64,000 bases of DNA from NCBI RefSeq assembly GCF_004167675.1, contig NZ_SEZQ01000008.1; one strand, written 5' to 3'. The stretch's first letter is position 1; each line of letters begins with the position of its first letter. Of the stretch, positions 25,522-33,919 are shown one piece after another. The stretch is from Aliivibrio finisterrensis_A. Its GTDB lineage: Bacteria; Pseudomonadota; Gammaproteobacteria; Enterobacterales; Vibrionaceae. Under the pieces are notes generated by a model. It did not search any database, was not told the origin of the DNA, and saw only the letters and a program-made list of their open reading frames with translations. Position numbers and translations under genes: made by a program.

Positions 25522-25995
25522 GTGGATAAACATGAAGAAGTTTTAGTCGCTATTCGTCAGATAATTCGAGCTATCGATTTACAATCGAAAAAACTGAATA
25601 AAGAATATGGATTAACGGGCCCTCAACTCATTTTAATGCGTGCGATTCAAAGTATGCATAACGTAACGATCAAAGAGCTATCAAATCATACCAATGTAAG
25701 CCAAGCAACCACGACTACTATCATTGACCGCTTAGAGCATAATGGGTACGTTCAGCGCATTAGAAGTGAATCTGATCGCCGTAAGGTTCATGCACATTTA
25801 ACAGAGAGAGGGGAAGAACTCCTCAATAATGCCCCCCTTTCTTTGCAAGATAACTTTGTCAACAAATTCCATAAATTAGAATCATGGGAACAAAGCTTGC
25901 TGTTATCTTCAATGCAGCGTGTATCTTCTATGATGAATGCGGAAGACATTGATGCCGCTCCTGTTTTACAACTCGAAAGCATTGCAAAGATTTAA
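25522..25995 (+). CDS. cosR: CosR-like MarR-type regulator of compatible-solute genes
   Basis: This 157-residue MarR-family protein has a winged helix at about residues 50-95 (TIKELSNHTNVSQATTTTIIDRLEHNGYVQRIRSESDRRKVHAHLTERG, in part). From the N-terminus (MDKHEEVLVAIRQIIRAIDLQSKKL) to the tail (MMNAEDIDAAPVL) it closely resembles Vibrio CosR/EctR1, which represses ectABC-ask and transporters at low salt and influences biofilm. The ectoine operon is in this window at 50.3-54.1 kb. The start is GTG at 25522 with AAAGG nine bases upstream. It is followed by a terminator and so is transcribed alone. The assignment comes from memory of the family, not an alignment. Confidence 0.75.
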   Translation: MDKHEEVLVAIRQIIRAIDLQSKKLNKEYGLTGPQLILMRAIQSMHNVTIKELSNHTNVSQATTTTIIDRLEHNGYVQRIRSESDRRKVHAHLTERGEELLNNAPLSLQDNFVNKFHKLESWEQSLLLSSMQRVSSMMNAEDIDAAPVLQLESIAKI

Positions 25996-26021
25996 ACCTT
26001 TTTATATTGCCTATTTCAAAT

Positions 26022-26052
26022 AAAAGCCTCTAACCATTAGAGGCTTGTTCTA
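26022..26052 (+). terminator. Intrinsic terminator after cosR
   Basis: AAGCCTCTAA, loop CCA, TTAGAGGCTT, then TGTTCT. The perfect 10-bp stem lies 28 bp after the cosR stop. Confidence 0.85.
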
Positions 26053-26166
26053 TTACTACGTATTTAATTGAATAACATTAATACTATATACATCAATCCA
26101 TAACTGTAATTTAGTTTATTGTGTAAAATAGGCACCTACATAGGGAAGACTTATAAGAAAATCACA

Positions 26167-27120
26167 ATGGATAATTTCATTACTCAATTGCTGTTCTCCG
26201 CTTCAATTACTGGCCCAATCTGCTTAATGCTATTTTTGGGCGTTTTACTTAAACGCACTCATCTAATCAATGATAACTTTATTGAAGTCTCTTCTAAACT
26301 TGTTTTCCAAGTCACATTACCTGCAATGCTTTTTTTAAGTATCGTAAATGCTAACCATGATTTCGCATCTAGCAGCCATTTAATTATTTACGGACTTGTC
26401 GCTAACTTCTTGTTCTTTATTTTTACTATTTACTCCACTCGGTTTACCTTTAAAAATAAACAAGATCACGGTGTCATTATTCAAGGGGGATTTAGATCCA
26501 ACACGGCAATCATTGCTTTGGCTTATGTGGCAAATGCCTATGGAAACGCTGGCGTTGCATTGGCAGCTATTTATGTCGCAGCCACAACCATTTTATATAA
26601 TATTCAAGCTGTGATCGCACTGACTCCGAAAGATGATAATGACAAACAAGCATTTGGCGTAATAGTGAAAACACTGACTAAGAACCCATTAATCATTTCA
26701 ATTATATTAGGGATAGCTTGTTCTTCTCTCTCTGTCCCAATTCCTAAAATTATTACTCAAGCAGGACAATATTTCGCTAATATGACCTTACCATTAGCAC
26801 TATTATGCGCAGGAGGATCACTCAACCTAACTTCAATGAAAAAAGATAATCTAGCTACATGGTTTGCGACTAGTTACAAACTGATATTAAGTCCAGTATT
26901 TATTACCATTGGAGGTATATTGTTAGGCTTTAGTGGGCTAGATTTAGGACTTTTATTCTTTATGAGTGCGGCGCCAACCGCTGCTGCAAGTTACGTAATG
27001 GCACGCGCAATGGGTGGTAACGCTACACTGGCTGCAAACATCATAGCTCAAACGACAGTAGCATCCTTAGTCACTTGTACGCTTGGGATCTTCATTTTAT
27101 CTTCGTTTGGTTTGATCTAA
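26167..27120 (+). CDS. AEC family (auxin efflux carrier-like) transporter
   Basis: This is an inner-membrane protein of 317 residues with about ten helices. The N-terminal segment ITGPICLMLFLGVLLKRTHLI and the central GFRSNTAIIALAYVANAYG match the AEC/PIN-like membrane transport family, which moves malate, other organic acids or amino acids. The C-terminal half has MSAAPTAAASYVMARAMGGN, another family signature. I prefer the ATG at 26167 because the protein then begins as most relatives do; an in-frame GTG at 26119 would add 16 polar residues. Substrate unknown. It converges with a LysR gene. Confidence 0.8.
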   Translation: MDNFITQLLFSASITGPICLMLFLGVLLKRTHLINDNFIEVSSKLVFQVTLPAMLFLSIVNANHDFASSSHLIIYGLVANFLFFIFTIYSTRFTFKNKQDHGVIIQGGFRSNTAIIALAYVANAYGNAGVALAAIYVAATTILYNIQAVIALTPKDDNDKQAFGVIVKTLTKNPLIISIILGIACSSLSVPIPKIITQAGQYFANMTLPLALLCAGGSLNLTSMKKDNLATWFATSYKLILSPVFITIGGILLGFSGLDLGLLFFMSAAPTAAASYVMARAMGGNATLAANIIAQTTVASLVTCTLGIFILSSFGLI

Positions 27121-27153
27121 CTCTACATGTCCGTGCTTTGGTTTTATTCCTTT

Positions 27154-28050
27154 TCATTGTAGATACTGCAACCAATCTTTAAACGCCTTGATTTTTTCAT
27201 GTTCAAGTCCATTGGGCTTCCAGACAATGTAATACGCCAATTCTATATGACATTTCAAATCAGGAAATGGCTTAACCAATCGGCCACAATCTAAATCCTC
27301 TTGCACTAATACACTTCGGCCTAATGCCACGCCTTGGCCACTAATCGCCGCTTGAATAACAGACGCCGAATTATTAATTTTCAACCCCTTTTCTGCATTT
27401 ATATAATGAACATTATTCTGCTTCACCCAACTCGACCAAGAAGGAAACCCACTCTCTTCGGGTAAAGACAGATCATGTAATAAAGGAAAATCAGTAAGGT
27501 TATCTAAACTAAACAGCCCCTTATTTACTAAATCAGGTGAGCAAACAGGAAAGACAGATTCCGTCATTAGTAATGATTTTTCTAACCCTTCCCAATTCCC
27601 TTTTCCATATCGGACGCCAATATCAATGCTCTCAGCAAGGTAATCAAGCGTTCGAATATTGGTATCTAACCGGAGATCCCATTCAGGGTGTGATGTTTGA
27701 AAGTCATCAATACGCATTAATAGCCATTTAGCAGCAAAGGCAGGGCTAACGGCAACCGTTAAAATGGGATTAGCCTCTATCGGTTTTAACTGACTTAGTC
27801 CTTGTGATAAAGCATCAAATCCACGTGTAATATCAGGTAAACCTTGCAGAGCTTCCTTGGTTAATACTAAACGAGAAGCACCAGAAGGGCGACGCTCAAA
27901 CAGAGAGACACCAAGCCACTCTTCCAGTAATTTCACTTGTTGCCCTATTGCAGCAGGAGTGACATTCAACTCTTTTGCCGCTAAAGAAAAACTCAGATGC
28001 CTTGCCGCCGCTTCAAAGGATCTTAGTCCATTCAAATGGTTAATTTTCAT
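27154..28050 (-). CDS. LysR family regulator (GcvA-like)
   Basis: This 298-residue LysR protein begins MKINHLNGLRSFEAAARHLSFSLAAKELNVTPAAIGQQVKLLEEWLG in pattern, the GcvA/AmpR-type N-terminus; the helix-turn-helix covers about residues 18-40. The effector domain runs to residue ~295. It is divergent from the cupin plus amine-oxidase pair across about 130 bp and probably controls it. No effector can be named. The neighbouring pair suggests an amine or amino-acid derived signal. Confidence 0.82.
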   Translation of the reverse strand: MKINHLNGLRSFEAAARHLSFSLAAKELNVTPAAIGQQVKLLEEWLGVSLFERRPSGASRLVLTKEALQGLPDITRGFDALSQGLSQLKPIEANPILTVAVSPAFAAKWLLMRIDDFQTSHPEWDLRLDTNIRTLDYLAESIDIGVRYGKGNWEGLEKSLLMTESVFPVCSPDLVNKGLFSLDNLTDFPLLHDLSLPEESGFPSWSSWVKQNNVHYINAEKGLKINNSASVIQAAISGQGVALGRSVLVQEDLDCGRLVKPFPDLKCHIELAYYIVWKPNGLEHEKIKAFKDWLQYLQ

Positions 28051-28179
28051 AATATTCTATTTACCCTACAACAAGACACTAAAGAAAATCTTTATCGATA
28101 GTATAGAAGTTCTGATTTGTTACGCCTAGATAAACATTACACAATAGACTTAATTACTCGCCATTCACGCAGGTTTACC

Positions 28180-28851
28180 ATGAAATTACATACTGACTTA
28201 TCCCAAAAAGCGAACGTATTTTTTACTCAGTCCACTTGGGTTCCCTCTCCAATTAAAGAAGTATCACGAAAAATGTTAGAGCGTGATGGCGGTGAAATTG
28301 CAACCGCAACAACCTTGGTAAATTACGAACCAAACAGCTATTTCTCATCACACGTTCATACTGGTGGTGAAGAGTTCTTGGTATTAGAAGGAATTTTTGC
28401 TGATGAACACGGTAGTTACCCTGTTGGTACTTACATGAGAAACCCTGTAGGCACCTCACATGCGCCAGTTGTAAAAGATGGCTGCATGATTTTAGTAAAG
28501 CTAGGGCAATATCAAGAAGGGGATACCACACCTGTACATATCAAAACTCAAGAACAAGAGTTTGTTAAAGACGATAATCGCCTAGGGGTATTATTTCAGC
28601 CGCTACACCACTTTAAGCAAGAGACCGTTCGCCTTGAAAAATGGAAAGAGGGCCAAATTATTGAGCTAGAAAACCACGGTGGAATAGAAATTCTTGTCGT
28701 AGAAGGCGAATTTACTCATCAAGGCATTCGCTATCAAAAATTTGATTGGTTACGTCTACCTATCGGGCATTTACTGCAGGCTACGACGGATCAAACAGAG
28801 TGTCTCGTATGGATAAAAACAGGTCACCACTTACATCAGCGACAAGCGTAG
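28180..28851 (+). CDS. ChrR-like tandem cupin protein
   Basis: This 223-residue protein has two cupin domains. The first carries SYFSSHVHTGGEEFLVLEG (His-x-His plus Glu metal site, about residues 51-69) and GTYMRNPVGTSHAP with a further His. The second repeats IEILVVEGEFTHQGIRYQKFDWLRLP. This resembles the ChrR cupin region found in anti-sigma factors and in stand-alone metal-binding oxygen/quercetinase-like proteins. No sigma factor lies nearby, so an enzymatic or sensor role coupled to the amine oxidase ten bases downstream is more likely. I used the ATG at 28180 (CAGG seven bases upstream) rather than a TTG at 28117. Confidence 0.75.
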   Translation: MKLHTDLSQKANVFFTQSTWVPSPIKEVSRKMLERDGGEIATATTLVNYEPNSYFSSHVHTGGEEFLVLEGIFADEHGSYPVGTYMRNPVGTSHAPVVKDGCMILVKLGQYQEGDTTPVHIKTQEQEFVKDDNRLGVLFQPLHHFKQETVRLEKWKEGQIIELENHGGIEILVVEGEFTHQGIRYQKFDWLRLPIGHLLQATTDQTECLVWIKTGHHLHQRQA

Positions 28852-28861
28852 GAGACGAATA

Positions 28862-29968
28862 ATGAAAACCAAAAAACTTATTGTTGGCGCAGGTCTTAGT
28901 GGGTTATATACGGCATATCGACTTGAACAAATGGGAGAAGATTATTTATTGCTTGATGCAAGAGAGCGTATTGGTGGCCGTATTTTATCCTCATCTATTA
29001 CTGGTTTAGAGTTACCAACCTCCCCCCTCAATACGGTAGATATGGGGCCTTCTTGGTTTTGGCCGCAAATGCACCCGCGCATCACTCAATTGATTGATGA
29101 TTTAATGTTGCCTATTTTTCCACAGTACTCACAAGGTGCTTATTTATTAGAAAACCAGCCAAACAGCGCACCTATTCGTTATGAATCAGGGTTTGAGCAA
29201 TCGCCAACGTCAATGAGAATTGCAGGGGGAATGCAATGCTTGGTAGATACCTTACTGGCCGCACTTCCAAGTCATAAAGTCCAATTTAATAGCAAAATAA
29301 CCCATGTTGAATATCATGAGCATGGTCAAACTACCGTCACGATAAATCACAATAGTAAAATGGAAAGCATTGAAGCTGAACAGGTCATTTTTGCACTGCC
29401 TTTGCGCTTATTAGCTGAAAGTATTTCTTTTACTCCAGCGTTACCTTATGAGTTAACACAGCGTTTTTCTGCAACCACCACTTGGATGGCTGCACACGCA
29501 AAGTTCTTTGCTATCTATAAATCTCCTTTCTGGCGCAAAGAAGGGTTATCAGGCTCTGCAAGCAGCCGTGTTGGTCCTTTGGTTGAAATCCATGATGCAA
29601 GTACCTTTGATGGCGTTGGTGCTTTATTTGGCTTTGTCGGCATTGATGCTGCGACTCGGATAAAAGCAGGCGAAACTTTAATTAAACAAGCAGCAATAGA
29701 GCAACTGACAAGGATCTTTGGTGAGAAAGCGAACTCTCCTATTGATATAAAACTGTTAGATTGGAGCCAAGAAGCATTAACGGCAACAGAAGCTGATCAC
29801 CAAGCTCCTAGCGCTCACCCTCACTATGGATTACCGGCATCAGCAAAAGCGTTGAATAAATTTCATTGGTATTTTGCAGGAACAGAAGCCGCACGAGAAA
29901 ATGGTGGCTATTTAGAAGGTGCATTAGAAGCGGCCGATGTGGTACTTGCAAGCCTCAGTGATAACTAA
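28862..29968 (+). CDS. FAD-dependent amine oxidase
   Basis: This is a 368-residue flavin monoamine oxidase family enzyme. The N-terminal dinucleotide fold is IVGAGLSGLYTAYRLEQMG with the conserved acidic end of strand 2 (LLLDARERIGGR). The C-terminal FAD-contact motif is WYFAGTEAARENGGYLEGALEAADVV. It should oxidise a primary or secondary amine to imine with release of H2O2, but the substrate cannot be inferred. It begins ten bases after the cupin gene behind GGAGACGAATA and forms a two-gene operon with it. A perfect 13-bp stem terminates the unit. Confidence 0.83.
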   Translation: MKTKKLIVGAGLSGLYTAYRLEQMGEDYLLLDARERIGGRILSSSITGLELPTSPLNTVDMGPSWFWPQMHPRITQLIDDLMLPIFPQYSQGAYLLENQPNSAPIRYESGFEQSPTSMRIAGGMQCLVDTLLAALPSHKVQFNSKITHVEYHEHGQTTVTINHNSKMESIEAEQVIFALPLRLLAESISFTPALPYELTQRFSATTTWMAAHAKFFAIYKSPFWRKEGLSGSASSRVGPLVEIHDASTFDGVGALFGFVGIDAATRIKAGETLIKQAAIEQLTRIFGEKANSPIDIKLLDWSQEALTATEADHQAPSAHPHYGLPASAKALNKFHWYFAGTEAARENGGYLEGALEAADVVLASLSDN

Positions 29969-29973
29969 AAAAT

Positions 29974-30010
29974 AAAAGGCCAAGTTATTTGATAACTTGG
30001 CCTTCTCTTA
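29974..30010. terminator. Bidirectional terminator after the amine oxidase gene
   Basis: AAGGCCAAGTTAT, loop TTG, ATAACTTGGCCTT is a perfect 13-bp stem between the amine oxidase gene and the convergent pepE. Confidence 0.88.
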
Positions 30011-30035
30011 ATTTATCACTCTATAAGCTCATTGC

Positions 30036-30773
30036 TTAGCAGCTGTGTTCCATTAAGAACTGTACATCGTCTTCAGCAGTATAATAAACAGGGTCTTTAC
30101 CGTGAGAGAACAACTTAAGTGGTTTCTCATTGGCTGTATGGTAGCTCAACTTACCATCAAGAACATGCAACCATGTGCCTTCAGGGATCCCTACCACTGG
30201 CTCATGTTTATTCACTTCTAAAAACTCTTGAATGCGCTCATCACGCGTTTCACCAAAATGCCCTTCAACTGATGCTTCTAGATAATGCGGATTAATTTGG
30301 AATGGTACTAGATTCAATGAAGGCAGAATTGCACCCGTAATAATAGGCATATCATTGGTGGTACGAATGGTTGGACAACCGATGTTCGTACCAGCACTCC
30401 AACCTATATATGGAACTCCATTATCTAATACCGCTTTACGAATAGGACCAACCAAGCCTAAATCATGCAATGTTTTATTTAACACCCAGGTATTACCGCC
30501 ACTAACCAAAATACCATCCGCTTCTTGAATGGTTTTTACAGGATCTTCTGAGCGATGTAGACCGGTAACTTTACAATCTAACCCAAGATGATCAAAGGTT
30601 TGTTGCACCAAGGCCACACGATCATCATGGCTAGAGCGAATAACCGCATAAGGAATAAGCACCAGATTCTTGGCTTTTGTTCGCTGAATTTGCTCAACAA
30701 TCGCTTCACTTGCAAATTCCATTACAAAATTGTTACCTGCAATCTTGCCATTACTTAATAATAAAACATCCAT
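30036..30773 (-). CDS. pepE: Peptidase E (alpha-aspartyl dipeptidase)
   Basis: This is a 245-residue peptidase S51 enzyme. The nucleophile elbow GWSAG places Ser126, and the preceding GILVSGGNTWVLNKTL segment and later NPHYLEASVEGHFGETRDERIQEF are typical of PepE. The family hydrolyses dipeptides with an N-terminal aspartate in the cytoplasm. Length equals that of E. coli PepE plus about 15 residues. It is monocistronic and divergent from the RIO kinase gene over a 322-bp region. Confidence 0.88.
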   Translation of the reverse strand: MDVLLLSNGKIAGNNFVMEFASEAIVEQIQRTKAKNLVLIPYAVIRSSHDDRVALVQQTFDHLGLDCKVTGLHRSEDPVKTIQEADGILVSGGNTWVLNKTLHDLGLVGPIRKAVLDNGVPYIGWSAGTNIGCPTIRTTNDMPIITGAILPSLNLVPFQINPHYLEASVEGHFGETRDERIQEFLEVNKHEPVVGIPEGTWLHVLDGKLSYHTANEKPLKLFSHGKDPVYYTAEDDVQFLMEHSC

Positions 30774-31095
30774 CTTCTTACTGCCTTATGTCTATTTAAC
30801 ACATCGTTATAGCTCTCTTCTCTTATTTTAAAGAAAATTAAGCTATGTGATGACGAAAGAGATAAAAACATATCAGAAATGATTGGCTAAAAACTTGTGT
30901 TAGATCGAATCTATAGTCTATAAATTATGGCAAAACAAAAAGAAATCACAGCATGATCACAAACAAGACAGAAAATAACTGATCATCAAAACTTGTGACC
31001 AAGGAAAATATAGGCATAATGCCCTACATAAATTAATACACAGCTCAAAAAAACGTCACTCTTTACGACGTCTATCTACGCTCATATGAGGTGCA
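30774..31095. other. 322-bp divergent intergenic region (pepE / RIO kinase)
   Basis: AT-rich DNA with several TCACA/TGTGA half-sites (for example around 30946-30962 and 30993) but no properly spaced CRP palindrome. I see no gene or terminator. It presumably holds promoters for both flanking genes. Confidence 0.5.
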
Positions 31096-31953
31096 ATGAA
31101 AATACCAAACAGATTACTACCATTAGTTGAAGATGGTTTAATAGATGAAGTTCTAACCCAATTAATGAGCGGTAAAGAAGCCTCGGTCTACATTGTACGT
31201 AGTGGCGATAATATTCAGTGTGCCAAAGTTTACAAAGAGATCGAACAACGTAGCTTTAAACAAGCGGTAGCGTATCGTGAGGGGCGAAAAGTAAAAAATA
31301 GTCGTCGTGCCCGTGCGATGGAAAAAGGCTCTAAATTTGGCCGTGACGAACAAGAGAAAGTATGGCAAAACGCAGAGATTGATGCGTTATATAAGCTCTC
31401 AGAAGCTGATGTTCGTGTACCAACACCTTATGGTTGCTTTGATGGTGTATTACTCATGGAGTTGGTTACCGATGATGAGGGCTCTGTCGCACCTCGTTTA
31501 AATGACGTAACTTTAACCAAAGAACAAGCAATGCGAGATCATGATTTAATGATCCAATATGTCACTCGTATGCTGTGTGCAGGTATTGTGCATGGTGATT
31601 TATCTGAATTTAACGTATTAGTCGATCATCTCGGCCCTGTAATTATCGATTTACCTCAAGCGGTAGATGCTTCGGCAAATAACAATGCAAAATGGATGCT
31701 TGAGCGTGACGTAAACAACATGACTACTTATTACGGTCAATACGCTCCAGAACTGCTTGGTTCTGAATACGCAAAAGAAATGTGGGCACTGTATGAAAGT
31801 GGTGAATTAACACCAAATTCAAAGCTTACTGGCGTATTTATTGATGATGGCAAAGATGCCGATGTTGATGGCTTAATGGCTGAAATCAATGCCGTAATGG
31901 AAGAAGCTCGATTACGAAAAGAACGCCAACTTGAAGACCAAGAATTGGATTAA
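31096..31953 (+). CDS. RIO1-family serine protein kinase
   Basis: This is a 285-residue atypical kinase. The ATP-binding region is MSGKEASVYIVRSGDNIQCAKVYKE (the flexible loop and invariant Lys), the catalytic loop is IVHGDLSEFNVLV (Asp and Asn, about residues 173-186), and the metal-binding DLPQAVD replaces DFG. These are all RIO1 features. Bacterial members include the Pseudomonas PA4780-like kinases; cellular substrates are largely unknown. It stands alone, ending at a short hairpin shared with the convergent hydrolase gene. Confidence 0.85.
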   Translation: MKIPNRLLPLVEDGLIDEVLTQLMSGKEASVYIVRSGDNIQCAKVYKEIEQRSFKQAVAYREGRKVKNSRRARAMEKGSKFGRDEQEKVWQNAEIDALYKLSEADVRVPTPYGCFDGVLLMELVTDDEGSVAPRLNDVTLTKEQAMRDHDLMIQYVTRMLCAGIVHGDLSEFNVLVDHLGPVIIDLPQAVDASANNNAKWMLERDVNNMTTYYGQYAPELLGSEYAKEMWALYESGELTPNSKLTGVFIDDGKDADVDGLMAEINAVMEEARLRKERQLEDQELD

Positions 31954-31977
31954 TCCATACTTTATCGAACATTATAG

Positions 31978-32002
31978 AAGTAGATAACGGACTATCTACT
32001 TT
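31978..32002. terminator. Short hairpin between the RIO kinase and hydrolase genes
   Basis: AAGTAGATA and TATCTACTT form a 9-bp stem with loop ACGGAC. T runs are short on both sides, so termination may be partial. Confidence 0.55.
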
Positions 32003-32003
32003 C

Positions 32004-32645
32004 TCATGCCACCTCTTCCTCTGATTTCTCTTCCTTTTTAAATTTATGATTCTCAATAAAGTAATCCACTTGATTTGCTGTTTCTGTCGCATAAAGCAAA
32101 CTCGTGTGGGAGTAGTTTAAACATAAGTGGTCAGTCAACTCTGGAAGTAAAGTTTCTTGAACCGTCACTGTCCCATCTGAAGGTTGATGATCTCGAATCA
32201 TTGGCGGACGTAAACCAATAGGTAATGTCCCAGCAATAGAACCAATAGGACAATTAGCTGTTAATTTAGCAACATCGACCAATCCCTGTCTCTTCGAGCT
32301 TCCTAATATAAAACCCAATTTTTTACTTTGAAGTTCTTTAGCAATAGAAGCGCCTTGGAGCGGAGAGCCAATCGTAACAATGGAATCTATTGGTGTATTA
32401 ATATCTTGATGATAATTAGCAAAATGAACGGCTAAAATGCCACCTAAGCTATGTCCAAGAACGACATTTTTTTTAGATACAGATAAACAGCTATGAATGC
32501 GCTTAAAAAGGACAATTTCATTAATACGAAGTGAATTATAGCTAATGACTTGTACCGTATGGCCTTTCTTTTTTAACCGGTCAGCAAGAGGTTTCATTAC
32601 CACTCCATGCATATATAACCCATGCAATACCACTATATTCGCCAT
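32004..32645 (-). CDS. Alpha/beta hydrolase (lipase-like)
   Basis: This is a 213-residue minimal alpha/beta hydrolase without a signal peptide. The oxyanion loop is VVLHGLYMHG, the nucleophile Ser lies in GHSLGG (about residues 82-87), the acid is in DHQPSDGTVTV, and the His in LNYSHTSLL. It resembles small triacylglycerol-lipase or esterase-like cytosolic hydrolases. Substrate unknown. The acidic/basic tail (KFKKEEKSEEEVA) is charged and likely disordered. It is transcribed alone, convergent with the RIO kinase gene. Confidence 0.8.
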   Translation of the reverse strand: MANIVVLHGLYMHGVVMKPLADRLKKKGHTVQVISYNSLRINEIVLFKRIHSCLSVSKKNVVLGHSLGGILAVHFANYHQDINTPIDSIVTIGSPLQGASIAKELQSKKLGFILGSSKRQGLVDVAKLTANCPIGSIAGTLPIGLRPPMIRDHQPSDGTVTVQETLLPELTDHLCLNYSHTSLLYATETANQVDYFIENHKFKKEEKSEEEVA

Positions 32646-32778
32646 TACCTACTCCTAAAATTCACTCTTTATAAGACTATATCAGGAGGAAATAGTTCTC
32701 ATAGTCTATAAATATGATTTATTACAATTAACAATCAATCATACACATAAACTGTGATCATCAATGTATAGTTTATAT

Positions 32779-33666
32779 TTACTCTTTTTCTCGAGTGAAC
32801 CACCAACATATCAGTGAGGCTAATGTCACCATTATAACCCCTTGCCAAAACTGCATGGTTAGCTCAATATCTAAAATCCATGCAGAAAATAAGGTTGAAA
32901 AGATCGGAGTAAAATAAGAAAACGTCGCAAGCAATACCATGTTGCCGCCAATAATTCCGATATTCCATAAAGCATAACCACTGCCCATCACTATACCAGC
33001 CAATAATAAATCGATTATTGCATCACTGGTCATAACAATCGACGCTTCATCACTAATTGTATATTTACCCCATAGCGATATAGCAGTGGCGATAAAAAAC
33101 CAAGTAATTGCATTTTTACCATTAGCTAGCTTTTTCGTGACATTACAATAAATAGCCCAAAGAAATGCCCCCGTAAACGCCAATATATAACTAATAGGAT
33201 TAGTCGCCGCATTATTCATTAGCTGAGAAACCGATAAACCGTCATCACCGCTTAATGTCCATGCGACACCAAAAAAGGACAACAATATGGCAGGGTAAAT
33301 CACCTTGCTAACCGGTTTATGACTTACAAGCACGGCAAAAAAAACCGTCAATGAAGGCCATAAATAATTAATAATACTCATCTCAACCGCTTGATTTCGG
33401 CTGTTTGCCATCCCAAGCGCTAAAGATAAACACATTTCATAACTAACAAATAGGCCACCACCTATTAGTAAATAACGAGGTGAGAACAAACTCAGTTTTG
33501 GTAATCCAATAACAATAATTAAAAACAACGAGCTAACACTATATATCATCGCGGCACCGCCAATCGGCCCTAATTGCTCGGTAACATTACGAATTAACCC
33601 AACAATTAAACTCCATAACAAAATGGCAGCACACCCTGCTACGGTGTATTTATATGACGTATTCAA
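32779..33666 (-). CDS. yddG: YddG-like aromatic amino acid exporter (DMT superfamily)
   Basis: This is a 295-residue protein with about ten helices in two EamA-type repeats. The sequence AAILLWSLIVGLIRNVTEQLGPIGGAAMIY at the start and RYLLIGGGLFVSYEMCLSLALGMANSRNQAVEMSIINYLWPSLTVFFA in the first repeat are characteristic of YddG. That protein exports aromatic amino acids and methyl viologen in enterics. It stands alone between two unrelated genes. The symbol is a family-level assignment. Confidence 0.8.
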   Translation of the reverse strand: MNTSYKYTVAGCAAILLWSLIVGLIRNVTEQLGPIGGAAMIYSVSSLFLIIVIGLPKLSLFSPRYLLIGGGLFVSYEMCLSLALGMANSRNQAVEMSIINYLWPSLTVFFAVLVSHKPVSKVIYPAILLSFFGVAWTLSGDDGLSVSQLMNNAATNPISYILAFTGAFLWAIYCNVTKKLANGKNAITWFFIATAISLWGKYTISDEASIVMTSDAIIDLLLAGIVMGSGYALWNIGIIGGNMVLLATFSYFTPIFSTLFSAWILDIELTMQFWQGVIMVTLASLICWWFTREKE

Positions 33667-33744
33667 TTTAAGCGTTTCCTAACAATAAAAATCAGCGCTA
33701 CTTTATCATTTAAAGAAGAAATTTTATTCATAATATAAATAAAA

Positions 33745-33761
33745 ATGGCACGGAGCATGCT
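33745..33761 (+). promoter_or_regulatory. Sigma-54 promoter upstream of the chemoreceptor gene
   Basis: TGGCACGGAGCATGCT has GG at 33747-33748, ten bases, and GC at 33759-33760; the -24 part TGGCACG is a full consensus match. Orientation is towards the chemoreceptor gene. The implied 5' leader is about 148 bases. Sigma-54 drives many flagellar and some motility genes in vibrios, so FlrA- or FlrC-type control is plausible but inferred. Confidence 0.7.
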
Positions 33762-33919
33762 TGATAAATTCAAAGATCAAAGACTTCTTTCATTCCTATT
33801 ATTATCTTCAATGTAATATTTATGACATTATTTATTTCGGAACTTAAATTTATTATGACAAAGTTTGAATATCACTATTCACACAATCATCGTTACATAA
33901 CTAAAAAGATGGAACTCGC

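Noticed and set aside
25346..25546. 66-codon plus-strand frame between phoX and cosR
   Set aside because: It overlaps the cosR start in another frame and shows no domain; the region is better read as the divergent promoter.
26990..27020. TGGCACG-like string inside the AEC transporter gene
   Set aside because: It lies within coding sequence, lacks GC at the -12 position, and has no gene downstream in a fitting place.
30940..31000. TCACA/TGTGA half-sites before the RIO kinase gene as a CRP site
   Set aside because: Half-sites do not occur in the required TGTGA-N6-TCACA arrangement.
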